NCBI GenBank assembly: GCA_964537685.1
Contig: CAZICM010000013.1
Span: 1 to 64,000, forward strand
Reading direction: 5' to 3'
Source: CAZICM01 sp964537685
GTDB lineage: Bacteria > Myxococcota_A > Polyangia > Polyangiales > Polyangiaceae
DNA: 64,000 bases
Shown: positions 1-10,500 of the stretch, in pieces
How the letters are laid out: each line of letters begins with the position of its first letter
Position numbering within the stretch: the stretch's first letter is position 1
Translations under genes and position numbers: made by a program
The notes under the pieces: generated by a model
Told to the model about the DNA's origin: nothing
The model's database searches: none
The model's input: the letters and a program-made list of their open reading frames with translations, nothing else

Positions 1-1328
1 TGCCGGGCTTTACAGGCGAACAGGGCGCGCTGAGCTCGAGCGCGGATGCGGAGGGTGAAGACGCGCTCGACGCCGAAGCAAAAGAAGAATCGGCCAAGCT
101 CGACGACATCTCAGGCGGACTCGGAGCCGCCACAGCCAGCGAAAGCGCTGGACCGCGCGCGGGCGGAGGAGCAGCCCCCAGCGCTCCCAAATCCAAGAAG
201 AGCACTTCCGTTCCAGGCGATCCGTTGTCCCCCGATGATGGAGTGTTCGCCGAGCCTCCCCCTCCTCCTCAAAGCACTCCAAAGCCCATGGCCACGTCCA
301 CGGCAGCGCCTCCTCAAAACCGGCGTCCACCTTGGGGCGGCGGTGGCCGCGGATTCATCCCCATGCGCAAAGTCTTCGATCGCAAGGGCGCGTTTGAAGC
401 TTCCAATACCTTCGTTTCTCAGAATGGAACCAAGCTCGCAGCGGCGGAAAGCGCGCTCGTAAGCGCACCGGACAGCCGCGACAAAACCGCTGAACTCTAT
501 GCGATTTATGCAACGCTGGGCCGGCTTGGCGAGGCTCAAGAACTCACCGCAAAATGGAGCGGACGCGATGCCCTCGATCCGGATGCGCTCCTCGCCCGCG
601 CCGATCTCGCGGCTCGCCAAGGCGATCGGGAACGGGCCATCCGCATCTTGGGCGGCCTCGCCGATGTGCGCCCGGGCGATAAAGCCATTCAAACAAGGCT
701 CGCCAAGCTTCAAGAAATGGCTGGAAACACCGCCCTTGCATGTCAGCACCGCATTGCGCTTGCCGACCTCAGCCTAAACGATGCTCCATCGGTCGCAGGC
801 GCCGTACGCTGCACGCGCAATCAAGGCTTTAGCGATTTAGCCAATATCATCAAATTGGACGCTGGTGAAAAAGTGAGGGCCACCGTCGACAAATTGCTGC
901 TCGAACCCGAAGCAAGCGCGGCCACGCTAAAAGGCGATATTCAAATTACGGCCGAATGGAACGGCGCCTCGGATTTGGACATCGGACTTATTGATGAAAA
1001 AGGCAAGCGCACAAGCTGGCTCGGCACGCAATCGAAATTCGGCCTGACCGCAAAAGATGTCACCAATGCGCGCACCGAAACGATCGCATTGGCCGACGTG
1101 AGCCGGGGCACTTATGTCATCGAAATCTCGCGCGTAGATTCCAGCAACAACTCGCCCATTAGCGGAGATCTCACGATCAAATTGCCCGGCGGCGAAACCC
1201 GGAAAGTGCCCTTCACATTGACGGGAAATCGCGCCGAAGTAGGCTCGCTGCGGGTCTTCTTCACCTCTCGCCTGGTTCCTGTAAACGGAGGCGGAGGCGG
1301 CTGGAACAGATGGGGCGGGGGATTTTAA
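1..1328 (+). CDS. C-terminal part of a large TPR-containing protein (5' end outside window)
   Basis: The reading frame is open from base 3, so the gene begins left of the window; a TTG at 225 is only an internal codon. The visible part starts with an acidic, Ser/Ala-rich low-complexity stretch, then a Pro/Gly-rich linker. Two or three TPR-like helical pairs follow (around codons 150-260, for example LGRLGEAQEL and RQGDRERAIRILGGLADV). The C-terminal half is a beta-rich domain (LKGDIQITAEW, SDLDIGLIDEKGKRTSW) and the protein ends in a Gly/Trp tail. This layout resembles the C-terminus of large VIT/von Willebrand-type envelope proteins of myxobacteria, but the diagnostic N-terminal domains are not visible, so the function is left open. 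It converges on the M20 peptidase gene, with 11 bp between the two stop codons. Confidence 0.75.
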   Translation, partial: PGFTGEQGALSSSADAEGEDALDAEAKEESAKLDDISGGLGAATASESAGPRAGGGAAPSAPKSKKSTSVPGDPLSPDDGVFAEPPPPPQSTPKPMATSTAAPPQNRRPPWGGGGRGFIPMRKVFDRKGAFEASNTFVSQNGTKLAAAESALVSAPDSRDKTAELYAIYATLGRLGEAQELTAKWSGRDALDPDALLARADLAARQGDRERAIRILGGLADVRPGDKAIQTRLAKLQEMAGNTALACQHRIALADLSLNDAPSVAGAVRCTRNQGFSDLANIIKLDAGEKVRATVDKLLLEPEASAATLKGDIQITAEWNGASDLDIGLIDEKGKRTSWLGTQSKFGLTAKDVTNARTETIALADVSRGTYVIEISRVDSSNNSPISGDLTIKLPGGETRKVPFTLTGNRAEVGSLRVFFTSRLVPVNGGGGGWNRWGGGF

Positions 1329-1339
1329 ACAATTGAAGA

Positions 1340-2758
1340 TCAGCCGCGATTGAGATGCGCATCAATCACAGCCGCAACACACGCCGTTAAATGCTTGCCC
1401 GTTGGAATATGCAAAAATTCATTCGGACCATGCGCATTGGATTGGGGCCCCAATACACCCGTAATTAAAAATTGAGCCGCCGGATATTGCTTGCCCAGCA
1501 TCCCCATAAAAGGAATCGAACCGCCCTCCCCCATATACACGGCTTCTTTTCCAAAATGCGCCTTTGAAGCCTTGTCCACCGCATCGGAAAGCCAGCCCGC
1601 CAGCTCCGGCGCATCCCATCCAGCCGATGCTTTTTCACCCTGAAAACTCACCTTCGCTCCATAGGGCGGATTGGCTTCCAATACTTCCTTCACCTTGGCC
1701 ACCGCCATATCGGGATTCACCGTCGGAGGCAGCCGAAGACTAATTTTCACCGCCGTCACCGGCCTCATCACATTGCCCGCATCCTGCAAATCGGGCAGCC
1801 CCCGCGCACCCGTAATCGCAAGCCCAGGCTTCCATGTGCGATTTAAAATCAATTGAGCATTATCCTTGGAAATAGGCCCCGCCCCCTCATGCCAAAGATA
1901 TTTGTTCCACACCTCATCCCCAAGCACCGACGCCGCCACATTCGCCTGCGCAAGACGCGCCGCCGGAATATTCGCGTGAAGCTCCGGAATTAAAATCTCC
2001 CCCGTCCGCTCATCCTCGAGCCTCGACAAAAGCTGCCGCATCACCCGGAACGTCGATGGCACAAGCCCCGTCGCATCACCCGAATGCACGCCTTCCTTTA
2101 AAATCTCCACAATCAAATTGCCCGTCACCAGTCCCCTTAGTGAGGTGGTGCTCCACAATTGATCGTAATTACCGCATCCCGAATCCAGGCAAACCACCAA
2201 GCTTACCGCGCCAATCCGCGATTTCAGCGCCTCGATATACGCCGGCAAATCGACGCTTCCGCTCTCTTCGCACGCCTCAATCAATACAACACAGCGCGCA
2301 TGAGCCACGTTCTGCTTCTGAAGCGCCTCAATCGCCAAAAGCGACGCAAACGACGAATACCCATCATCAGCGCCGCCCCGCCCATACAGCTTGTCCCCCC
2401 GCATCACCGGATTCCAAGGCGAAAGACCTTCGCCCCAGCCCACCATCTCGGGCTGCTTATCCAAATGCCCATACAATAGAATTGTATCGTCCGTCTTGCC
2501 CGGTATCTCCATGAAAATCACCGGCGTCCGGCCTTCAATCTCAATCACCTCCACCGTCAAGCCTGCAATAGGCCGGGCCTTGCACCAAGCCTCAATCAGC
2601 TTCACGGCCTGCGCCATATACCCGTGCTCCCGCCACCCAGGATCAAAGAGCGGTGATTTGTTTGGTATTTTAATGTAGTCCGAAATAGCCGGCACAATCG
2701 ATGAATCCCAAATGCCGTCGATATGGGTTTTGATTGATCTGGTCTGCTCTGCATCCAT
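1340..2758 (-). CDS. M20-family metallodipeptidase (CNDP/DapE-like)
   Basis: Predicted cytosolic zinc dipeptidase of 472 aa, the usual size for the M20 carnosinase-like group. The family's metal-binding signatures appear in order: YGHLDKQPE (metal His and adjacent Asp), GRGGADDG (bridging Asp), EACEESGS (catalytic Glu and metal Glu), CLDSG (metal Asp), and near the C-terminus SNAHGPNE (last His). The dimerisation insert lies between CLDSG and the C-terminal half. The frame stays open upstream to 2908, but that would overlap the divergent protease gene at 2833. The Met at 2758 (MDAEQTRSIKTHIDG) gives a normal N-terminus and leaves a 74-bp divergent promoter region, so it was chosen. There is no signal peptide. 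The exact substrate cannot be read from the sequence. Confidence 0.9.
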   Translation of the reverse strand: MDAEQTRSIKTHIDGIWDSSIVPAISDYIKIPNKSPLFDPGWREHGYMAQAVKLIEAWCKARPIAGLTVEVIEIEGRTPVIFMEIPGKTDDTILLYGHLDKQPEMVGWGEGLSPWNPVMRGDKLYGRGGADDGYSSFASLLAIEALQKQNVAHARCVVLIEACEESGSVDLPAYIEALKSRIGAVSLVVCLDSGCGNYDQLWSTTSLRGLVTGNLIVEILKEGVHSGDATGLVPSTFRVMRQLLSRLEDERTGEILIPELHANIPAARLAQANVAASVLGDEVWNKYLWHEGAGPISKDNAQLILNRTWKPGLAITGARGLPDLQDAGNVMRPVTAVKISLRLPPTVNPDMAVAKVKEVLEANPPYGAKVSFQGEKASAGWDAPELAGWLSDAVDKASKAHFGKEAVYMGEGGSIPFMGMLGKQYPAAQFLITGVLGPQSNAHGPNEFLHIPTGKHLTACVAAVIDAHLNRG

Positions 2759-2832
2759 AGAAGCCTGCTCCGCTTTACACCCCGTCGTGGGGACGCGTAG
2801 CATCGTCCCCCAGCCTTCCGAGATCAATAGAC

Positions 2833-5277
2833 ATGAGCCCTGTGAATCCTCTCCCGGATAGTGAGCTTTGCCATCTATGCAACCCAAACCAGTTCGCCTT
2901 TGAAACAACGGCCGAACTTGAACCCCGAGACGAAGCCATTGGCCAGGCCAGAGCCGCAGAAGCGGTGCGTTTTGGAATCGGTATTCGCCGCGAGGGTTTC
3001 AATCTCTTTGCCATGGGTCCCGCTGGAGCCGGCAAACACACCCTTGTGCGGGCCTTTTTGGAAAGGCAAGCCGCTGAAGAGCCTGTTCCTCCCGATATTT
3101 GCTATGTCAACAACTTCGAGCGCTCCCACGAACCGCGGGCCCTGCTTCTCCCCGCCGGACGCGGCCGCACCCTGCGCGCGGATATCAGCCACTTAATCGA
3201 AGATCTGCGCACCGTACTGCCCTCCGCCTTCGATTCCGATGACTTTCGCAAGGGCAAAGAAGCCATCGAAAACGACTTAAAAAACCGTCACCAAAAAAAG
3301 CTGAGCGAGCTGGAAGAGCGCGCCACCCAAGCCAGCATCGCCATTGTCCGGGCCCCCGGCGGCCTCGCGCTCGCACCTATGGATCTGGGTGAAATCATCT
3401 CCCCCGACGATTTCGAAAAACTCCCCGAGGAAAAGCGAAAAACCTACCTCGAACACATGGAGCGGCTTCAAAACGAGCTGCGCGAAGTCCTCGAAACCAT
3501 TCCGCGCCTCGAAAAAGAAGCCCGCGAGCGCATCCGCAAATTAATCCGCGAAGTCGCGGGCGCGGCCACGGCTCATTTAATCGGCGACATCAAAAAGAAA
3601 TTCGCCGATTTAAACGATGTAATCGCCTATTTAAGCGCGTTTGAAAACGACGTGCTCAGCAACGTCGACGACTTTCTAAAACCCGAGGAGCAAAAAGAAA
3701 GCACTCCGCTTGGACTCGGCGATTTTGGAACCCTTCGCGGCGGAACACGCCTGCGCCGCTATCAAGTCAATTTGATCATCGATCATAGCGAAACCAAAGG
3801 CGCTCCCGTCGTCTATGAAAACCATCCGGCCTATCAAAAACTCGTCGGCCGCATCGAACACCTCTCCCAGCTCGGCGCCCTCGTAACCGACTTCAATCTC
3901 ATCAAAGCCGGCGCCCTTCACCGGGCCAACGGCGGCTATTTGGTAGTGGATGCCCGCAATTTACTGCTTCAGCCCTATGCGTGGGATGGCCTAAAACGCG
4001 CGCTCTTGGCAAAAGAAATCCGCATCGAATCCCTAGGCCAAATGCTCAGCCTTATCAGCACCGTTTCCCTCGAGCCCGAAGCCATTCCCCTGCGCCTCAA
4101 AGTCGTGCTCTTGGGCGAGCGCGAACTCTACAGCCTTCTTTCGAAGCTCGATCCCGACTTCGAAGGACTCTTTAAGGTCGCCGTCGATTTCGAGGATGAA
4201 GTCGATCGATCACCAGAAAATGCACTCGCCTACGCCCGCATGATCGCCGCCGTCGCCCAGCGCGAAGGACTTCGGCCCTTCACCAAAACCGGCGTATCCG
4301 AAGTGCTCAATCACATCGCCCGGGCCGCCGGCGACTCCGAAAAGCTCTCCGCGCATATGGGCGAACTCCTCGATTTACTGCGCGAAGCCGACTATTGGGC
4401 TGGAACGCGCAATGCCCCTCATGTGGACGACAGCGATGTCGAGCGGGCCGTCACATCCCAGCACGAGCGCGTCGGCCGCTTGCGCGAGCGCGTGCTCGAG
4501 GAAATTCAGCGGGGCACATTCTTAATCGACACGGCAGGCTCCAAAATCGGCCAAATCAATGGACTTAGCGTGTATCTCAACGGGCGCCGCTCAGCCTTTG
4601 GAAGACCCTCGCGCATCACCGCCAAAGTCCGCTTAGGCAAAGGCCAATTGATCGACATTGAACGGGAAGTCGAATTGAGCGGTCCAATTCATTCAAAAGG
4701 CGTGTTCATTCTATCGGGTTTTCTCGGCGGACGCTATGCGCTGAATCATCCTTTATCGCTCGACGCATCCATTGTATTTGAACAATCTTATGGAATTGTC
4801 GAAGGAGACAGCGCATCGTGTGCCGAACTATGCGCGCTTTTATCGGCGCTCGCCGAGATTCCATTAAAACAATCCCTCGCCATGACAGGCTCGGTCAATC
4901 AGCATGGCCAAGTCCAAGCAATTGGCGGCGTAAACGAAAAAATTGAAGGATTTTTCGATGTATGCAAGGCCCGGGGAATTACAGGCAATGAAGGCGTAGT
5001 TATTCCCAAATCGAACGTCAGGCATTTAATGCTGAGGCGCGACGTGGTGGAAGCCGTACGAAAAGGCATCTTTTCGATTTACGCCATCGAGACCGTCGAC
5101 GAGGCGATGGAACTATTTTCGGACATACCCGCGGGCGAGCGGGATGCATCGGGACAATTTCCCGAGGGAAGCATCAATCAGCGGGTAGAAGCGCATTTAA
5201 TCGCGCTTGCGGAGCGCAGGCTATCGCTGGGCAATATGCCTGGACCGAAGGCGGAAAAGACCAATTCCGCCTCCTAA
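2833..5277 (+). CDS. LonC/YcbZ-type ATP-dependent protease (AAA_32 plus Lon protease domain)
   Basis: An 814-aa protein with an AAA module and a C-terminal Lon-type Ser-Lys protease domain, without the classical Lon N-terminal substrate domain. Walker A is GPAGAGKHT (residues 62-70). A long charged coiled coil occupies about residues 140-260 and interrupts the AAA module, as in the AAA_32/YcbZ group. The catalytic Ser660 lies in EGDSAS and the catalytic Lys703 in GGVNEKIEGF. Their 43-residue spacing equals that in E. coli Lon (S679-K722). The family degrades damaged or specific cytosolic proteins; targets here are unknown. It is transcribed divergently from the M20 peptidase across 74 bp and ends 9 bp from the convergent small gene. 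No strong Shine-Dalgarno sequence precedes the ATG. Confidence 0.92.
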   Translation: MSPVNPLPDSELCHLCNPNQFAFETTAELEPRDEAIGQARAAEAVRFGIGIRREGFNLFAMGPAGAGKHTLVRAFLERQAAEEPVPPDICYVNNFERSHEPRALLLPAGRGRTLRADISHLIEDLRTVLPSAFDSDDFRKGKEAIENDLKNRHQKKLSELEERATQASIAIVRAPGGLALAPMDLGEIISPDDFEKLPEEKRKTYLEHMERLQNELREVLETIPRLEKEARERIRKLIREVAGAATAHLIGDIKKKFADLNDVIAYLSAFENDVLSNVDDFLKPEEQKESTPLGLGDFGTLRGGTRLRRYQVNLIIDHSETKGAPVVYENHPAYQKLVGRIEHLSQLGALVTDFNLIKAGALHRANGGYLVVDARNLLLQPYAWDGLKRALLAKEIRIESLGQMLSLISTVSLEPEAIPLRLKVVLLGERELYSLLSKLDPDFEGLFKVAVDFEDEVDRSPENALAYARMIAAVAQREGLRPFTKTGVSEVLNHIARAAGDSEKLSAHMGELLDLLREADYWAGTRNAPHVDDSDVERAVTSQHERVGRLRERVLEEIQRGTFLIDTAGSKIGQINGLSVYLNGRRSAFGRPSRITAKVRLGKGQLIDIEREVELSGPIHSKGVFILSGFLGGRYALNHPLSLDASIVFEQSYGIVEGDSASCAELCALLSALAEIPLKQSLAMTGSVNQHGQVQAIGGVNEKIEGFFDVCKARGITGNEGVVIPKSNVRHLMLRRDVVEAVRKGIFSIYAIETVDEAMELFSDIPAGERDASGQFPEGSINQRVEAHLIALAERRLSLGNMPGPKAEKTNSAS

Positions 5278-5286
5278 GAACAGCCT

Positions 5287-5727
5287 TTATGCGGCATTTG
5301 TGCGGCGCCGCGCCTGCGTCCCTGTGCGGGCCAGCGAAGGCAGAACCGCACTTTCCTCTTCAAAACTCTCCTCAAAACCGAAGTCCCCCTGAAAGCTCGG
5401 CGCCCCAATACCCGCCTTCGCAAGCCCCGGACGATGCTCCACAGGCCCAAAACCATCGCCCTCCGGCGAAAGCTTCTGCTCGGCCACCGCCCTCCGCACC
5501 ATAATCGTCATCCCGAAATCAAAAGCCTCAAACCCCAAATCATTCAGCGCTTCGCAGGCATCGTGCACATCCGACTGCTCATGCAAACAGCTTGCGCGCT
5601 GGGCATTGTGCTCGAGGGTGACAACAGAAGAATTCGTCTGGCGCCCATAAAACACACCTCCATACCCCGACGATTTCAAGGCATCGAGGACCTGGGCAAG
5701 AGCGATGGGCTGGGTGCGGATAGCCAT
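5287..5727 (-). CDS. Hypothetical protein, 146 aa
   Basis: Not recognised. The first about 85 residues (MAIRTQPIALAQVLDALK, HDACEALNDLGFEAFDFGM) read like a small mixed alpha/beta domain. The rest is acidic and low-complexity (FGFEESFEEES), ending in a basic tail. No signal peptide or membrane segment is seen. Amino-acid usage fits a real gene better than the antisense frames do. It converges on the LonC-like gene and lies downstream of the MATE exporter on the same strand, separated by 218 bp. That gap contains an open stretch of 51 codons on the plus strand (5864-6019) that I do not regard as a gene. Confidence 0.5.
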   Translation of the reverse strand: MAIRTQPIALAQVLDALKSSGYGGVFYGRQTNSSVVTLEHNAQRASCLHEQSDVHDACEALNDLGFEAFDFGMTIMVRRAVAEQKLSPEGDGFGPVEHRPGLAKAGIGAPSFQGDFGFEESFEEESAVLPSLARTGTQARRRTNAA

Positions 5728-5945
5728 GACGCGGCCTTTATTATAGGCCGCTCATTCCGTACCAATTTGAGGCAAAGAAAAAATTCGCTCCGATTTTCTG
5801 CGCGATGATTAGCCCTAAATTCAAGGACTTTTCGTGAAATAACAGGAGCCCATCGGTCAAAATATGTCCGTCACCACCGCCGTGGAATGGGCGGCCGCCT
5901 TAAAACAAGCTTTCAAAGCGCATTTGTTTATGGCTTCGGCGCCGC

Positions 5946-7322
5946 TCACTCGACGGTCGGCTCATGCCCCGCCAAGTCCAGCCGCCTCCACGCGCCGCCC
6001 CGGAAACGAATCGCCATAATCACCGCGAGCAACAAGATATAACCAGCCATCCAAGCCACGGCGACCACATCCCCGCCTCCAAAGACACGCACCGACAGCA
6101 GCACCCCCGGAACAAAGACCAGCCACGACACCGACAGCCGCGCCCAAAGACAAAAGGCCGTATCGCCCGCTGCCCGCAGCGCCTCCGATAACACAATGCC
6201 CGCCGCATCGGCGAGCTGCCAAACGGACGACAGCATCAGCATCCGCACGCCCGCTTGCACAAAGGCATCCTGGGTTTTTTCCGGATCGGTAAAGGCCGAA
6301 ATCAATAGGCCCGGCGCGAACACATACAAAAGCCCCGCGCTTCCCTGCCAAATGCCCGCGGTCTTCGCCGTCAGCCACACAATACCCGGCACCTGATCGT
6401 GCTTTTTCGCACCGATGGCCTGACCCACCAAAATGGAACCGGCGGCCCCAATTCCAAAAGCGGGCATAAATGCGATCGAATTGATCTGCATAACGGCCAT
6501 AAAAGCCGCCAATACGCTCGTGCCCAGCCCGCCCACGACCACATTGATAAAAAACGCAAAAGCGGCGAATTCAAAAAACCAATTCAGCCCCGAAGGAATG
6601 CCAAAACGAAGCATGCGGCGCAGTTCTTTAAACTTGAGCGGACTTGTTTGTTTACCGCCCCGCGCTCCAAAACCCTTATAAAAACAGGTGAACAAAAAGA
6701 GAAAGGCCAGCACCGTCGAAATGGCGCTGGCCCACGCCGCGCCCTGCACACCCATCGCGGGCGCGCCCAAATTCCCATAAATGAGAACCCAATTCAATCC
6801 AATATTTAAAACCATCGCTAAAATTTGAGCGATCATCGGAAGGCGTGTATTGCCAAGCCCTCCGTAATAATTGGCAATCGCCTCTAGGCCGATGGCCGCC
6901 CCGCCCGCATACAATCGGATTTTCATATAATCCGTCATCAATGTCTGCACACTCTCGGTATAGGAAAAGTGCGAGAGGGTCGTGGCAAGAATTGGAACGC
7001 CGATCAAGGCTAAAACCTGGGCAAAAGCGGCAACGGCCAGACCATACCAGCCATAGCGGCGGGCTCCCGCGTAATCGCCCTTCCCAAAGAGTTGGGAGGC
7101 AAAACTCGAAACAATAAACACAATGCCCATCGAGAAAATAAAAAACGAAAAGACATTGAGCGAACCCGTTGTTGTTGCCGCGAGAGCATCTTCCCCCAGC
7201 CGGGCGACCATTGCGGCATCGCTAAAACCAATCACCACCTGCGCCGACCGGGAAACCACAATGGGCCAGGCGAGATGTAACAACACGCGCCACGAAGGCG
7301 CAGGATGCTCCGCGTCATTCAT
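5946..7322 (-). CDS. MATE-family multidrug/toxin exporter
   Basis: A 458-aa integral inner-membrane protein with about 12 hydrophobic segments arranged as two homologous halves, the standard size and layout for MATE antiporters, which expel cationic or drug-like compounds using Na+ or H+ gradients. The first half begins with LLHLAWPIVVSRSAQVVIGF followed by SDAAMVARLGEDALAA, matching the family start (membrane helix 1, then the variable D-x-x-M-V-G loop). The second half shows the repeated helix pattern LAAFMAVMQINSIAFMPAFG with GSILVGQAIGAKK. The ATG at 7322 is followed by a short polar N-terminus. Upstream is the 228-bp divergent region shared with the kinase gene. The substrate is unknown. 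Confidence 0.92.
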   Translation of the reverse strand: MNDAEHPAPSWRVLLHLAWPIVVSRSAQVVIGFSDAAMVARLGEDALAATTTGSLNVFSFFIFSMGIVFIVSSFASQLFGKGDYAGARRYGWYGLAVAAFAQVLALIGVPILATTLSHFSYTESVQTLMTDYMKIRLYAGGAAIGLEAIANYYGGLGNTRLPMIAQILAMVLNIGLNWVLIYGNLGAPAMGVQGAAWASAISTVLAFLFLFTCFYKGFGARGGKQTSPLKFKELRRMLRFGIPSGLNWFFEFAAFAFFINVVVGGLGTSVLAAFMAVMQINSIAFMPAFGIGAAGSILVGQAIGAKKHDQVPGIVWLTAKTAGIWQGSAGLLYVFAPGLLISAFTDPEKTQDAFVQAGVRMLMLSSVWQLADAAGIVLSEALRAAGDTAFCLWARLSVSWLVFVPGVLLSVRVFGGGDVVAVAWMAGYILLLAVIMAIRFRGGAWRRLDLAGHEPTVE

Positions 7323-7428
7323 TCAGTAGCTCTCCAAAAATACAAAAATCTAGGTGAGGCGTGGGATGTTGACGTTAAATCGCGGGCGAAGCTACCACAA
7401 ACACCCTTGCATGGGTAATCATTTCGTT

Positions 7429-7470
7429 GGTTTATTCGTTTCGGTTTATTCGTTTCGGTTTATTCGTTTC
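7429..7470. repeat. Three exact tandem copies of a 14-bp unit upstream of the kinase gene
   Basis: The unit GGTTTATTCGTTTC occurs three times head to tail without mismatch (7429-7442, 7443-7456, 7457-7470). A further partial match (TTTCGTTGG) lies just before. The array sits in the 228-bp divergent region between the MATE and kinase genes, 80 bp before the kinase start, and is more AT-rich than its surroundings. It could be a multi-site operator or simple slippage; the sequence alone does not decide. Confidence 0.85.
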
Positions 7471-7550
7471 GATCCCCGCTGCCGTTTCATGGCATTTCGT
7501 ATACGCTGCACGGCTCATTCCAACGAATTGAATTTTTTGGGATCGCCTCC

Positions 7551-10500
7551 GTGAGCCAACACCAGCCACCCATGCCTGCCGGCCTCGTGAGCGGCGAACG
7601 CTTCGCCAATCGATTTCTCGTTGAATATCACGCCGGCTCGGGCGGGATGGGCACAGTGTACCGCGCGCAGGATCAAGCCACGGGTGAGCCTGTTGCCCTC
7701 AAGCTGCTGCACACGGGCGCAAACGACGCCGCCGCCTATCGTTTTATGCGCGAAGCATCGCTGCTCGCCGAGCTTATTCATCCCAATATCGTCCGCTATG
7801 TCGATCACGGGCGGACAGCCGACGGCCGCTTTTATCTCGCGATGGAATGGCTGTCCGGCAACGATTTGGAAGCGCGCCTCGAACAGGGTCCGCTTAGCAT
7901 TCCGGACACCCTGGCCGTCTTGCGAAATACCGCTTCGGCGCTGCAAGCGGCTCACCGCCGCAATATCGTCCACCGCGATCTAAAGCCCAGCAATTTGTTT
8001 TTGCGCGATGGCCATATCGATCGCCTGGTGCTCTTGGATTTTGGAATTGCCCGCCAAGGCTTTGGAGGCGAAGCCCTTACATCGACCGGAATGCTCATCG
8101 GAACCCCGCGCTATATGGCGCCCGAGCAGGCGCGGGGCCAGCGTGAATTAAGCCCCGCTACCGATATTTTCTCGCTGGGCGCGCTTCTTTTCGAATGCCT
8201 GTGCGCCCGGCCCGCTTTTCCAGGCCATGAATTGGTGGCCGTTTTGGGCTCCATTCTTTTTGATCCTTCGCCTTCGCCCAGGGGATTACGCCCCGAGATT
8301 CCAGATGCTTTGGATCAGCTTGTGCTGAGGATGCTCGCCAAAGATCCGGCTCACCGGCCTTTGAATGCTCAAGCGCTTCTTTTAGAGCTCGATGCTCTCC
8401 CGATCTCTATCAATACAATCAGCATTTCAGATAAAACCATCATTATGAACGCGGGGCCGCTCCCGCAGGCGCAAAAAAATAAAAGCGCCCCCAGAACGCT
8501 CGATGAACAGCGCCATTACAGCGTTCTTTTGGCCATGCATGACCATGCAATGGACGATAATTCCCTTACAATTGACATCGAACAAGAAACCCATCTGACA
8601 GAACAAAAGCAGACATTGCGCGATGAGCTCTTCACCTTGGGCGTGCGGGCCGAATGGCTTCCCGATGGCTCATTAATCGTATTTCCAGAAGGCGGACATG
8701 TTTCCGATCAAGCGGCTCTCGCGGCCGGAGCCGCGCTGTTAATCCGATCGAAATGGCCATCGCTGAAAATGTCGATCGCCACAGGCCGCACCGCACCGCA
8801 CGCGGGCATTCATGTGGGCGAAGCCTTTGAACGAGCCCTGCAAAGGCTTCGCGAAAACACAGTAGGCCCAGGAGAAATAGCGCTCGATGAGCTTTCGGCA
8901 TTGCTCCTCGCGGGCCGATTTGAAATTGAATCCGATCGGAATGGCGCCCGGCTTTCCATTGAAAAAAGCATTGAAGATCGGGCGCGCAGGCTGCTTGGAA
9001 AACCGACGCCCTGCGTGGGCCGGGAACAAGAGCTTTCGATTCTCGATGCCACGCTGGGCAGCGTCATTGAAGACGCCGAGGCCAAATTGGTGCTGATTAC
9101 AGCGGCCGCCGGCATGGGCAAATCGAGGCTCCTGCAGGAATTCTTAAGGCGTGCCCGCGCCCGCATTCCCGAACCCTGCATTCTCTACGGCGCGGGCGAT
9201 CCGATGAGCGCTGGCTCGCCTTATGGAATCGTCGGACAGGCCATTGCCAGGCTATGCGGCATCGAAGGCGAGACCAGCAAAGAACTCGCAATAAAAAGGC
9301 TGATTGAAAGGGCGGCGGACAGCCTGGACGGCGACGAAGCGATGCGCGTGGCCGAATTTTTGGGCGCCTTGTGCGGCATTCCCTTTCCCGACGAAGATCA
9401 TCCCCGGCTCCGCGCCGCCCGCTCCGATCCCCGCCTGATGAAAGCTCAAACCGAACAGGCTTTTTGCGATTTTCTGAAGGCCGAATCCGAAAAGCATCCC
9501 ATCGTATTGATCCTCGAAGATGTGCATTGGGGCGATGCGCTGGGCGTGAGGCTTCTGGACACGGCCCTGCGTGAATTAAGCGAATGCCCTTTGATGGTGG
9601 CCGCCTTTGGCAGGCCCGAAACGAAAGAGCTGTTTCCAAAATTATCGAATGGGCCTGGACGCCAAGAGATTTCATTAAAAGGCTTGAGCAAAAAGGCCGG
9701 CGAGAGGCTTATTAAAGCCGTTCTAGGCAAAGACACCGATCCGGCTATTATAGAACGAATTATTATTCAATCCGATGGAAATGCCCTCTTTTTAGAAGAA
9801 CTCATCCGCGCGGCGGCGGAAAACAAAGATCAAATTCTTCCCCAAAGCGTGCTGGCCATGCTCGAGGCCCGCATTCTGCGCCTCAATGCCCAAGAACGCC
9901 TTGTACTGCGCGCCGCAGGCATGTTTGGGCCGGTATTTTGGCGCAACGGAATTCTGGCTTTAATCGATATGCCCGGGCGCGATGTGGACATGTACCTCGA
10001 TGCGCTCATTGAAGAAGAAATCATCGAGAAGCGCAAAACAAGCCGGCTGCCCGCCGAAACGGAATTCGTATTTAGGCACGCGCTGGTGCGCGAAGCAGCC
10101 TATGGATTAACGCTTCCAGACGATCGAAAAGAATTGCATGCCCGCGCGGCGATATGGCTTGCGCAGGCGGGCGAGCCCGATCCAGGCGTGCTGGGCGAAC
10201 ATTGGGAACAGGCCGGGCACTTTTCCGAAGCGGCCCGCTATTTTACCGATGCCGTCGAAAAATCGATTCAATCCAATGATATTGAAGGAAATGTCACACG
10301 GATTGCGCGCGCAAAGCGATGCAATCCTCAAGGTGAAACCCTGGGACGCCTCAAGGCCCTCGAAGTTCAGCTCTTCATCTGGCAAATGCGCTGGAAAGAA
10401 GCTGTACCTGTGGGCATGGAAGCCCTTGCCCTGCTTCCCCGCTCATCGCACTGGCACAGACACGCCAAATGCTCGGTGGCTGTACTGTCGGGACTTGTAT

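Noticed and set aside
2056..2514. Plus-strand open frame of 152 codons
   Set aside because: Antisense to the M20 peptidase, whose metal-binding motifs are intact.
5864..6019. Small plus-strand open frame of 51 codons after AGGAG
   Set aside because: The AGGAG is too far from the ATG and the frame runs into the MATE gene antisense; no motif.
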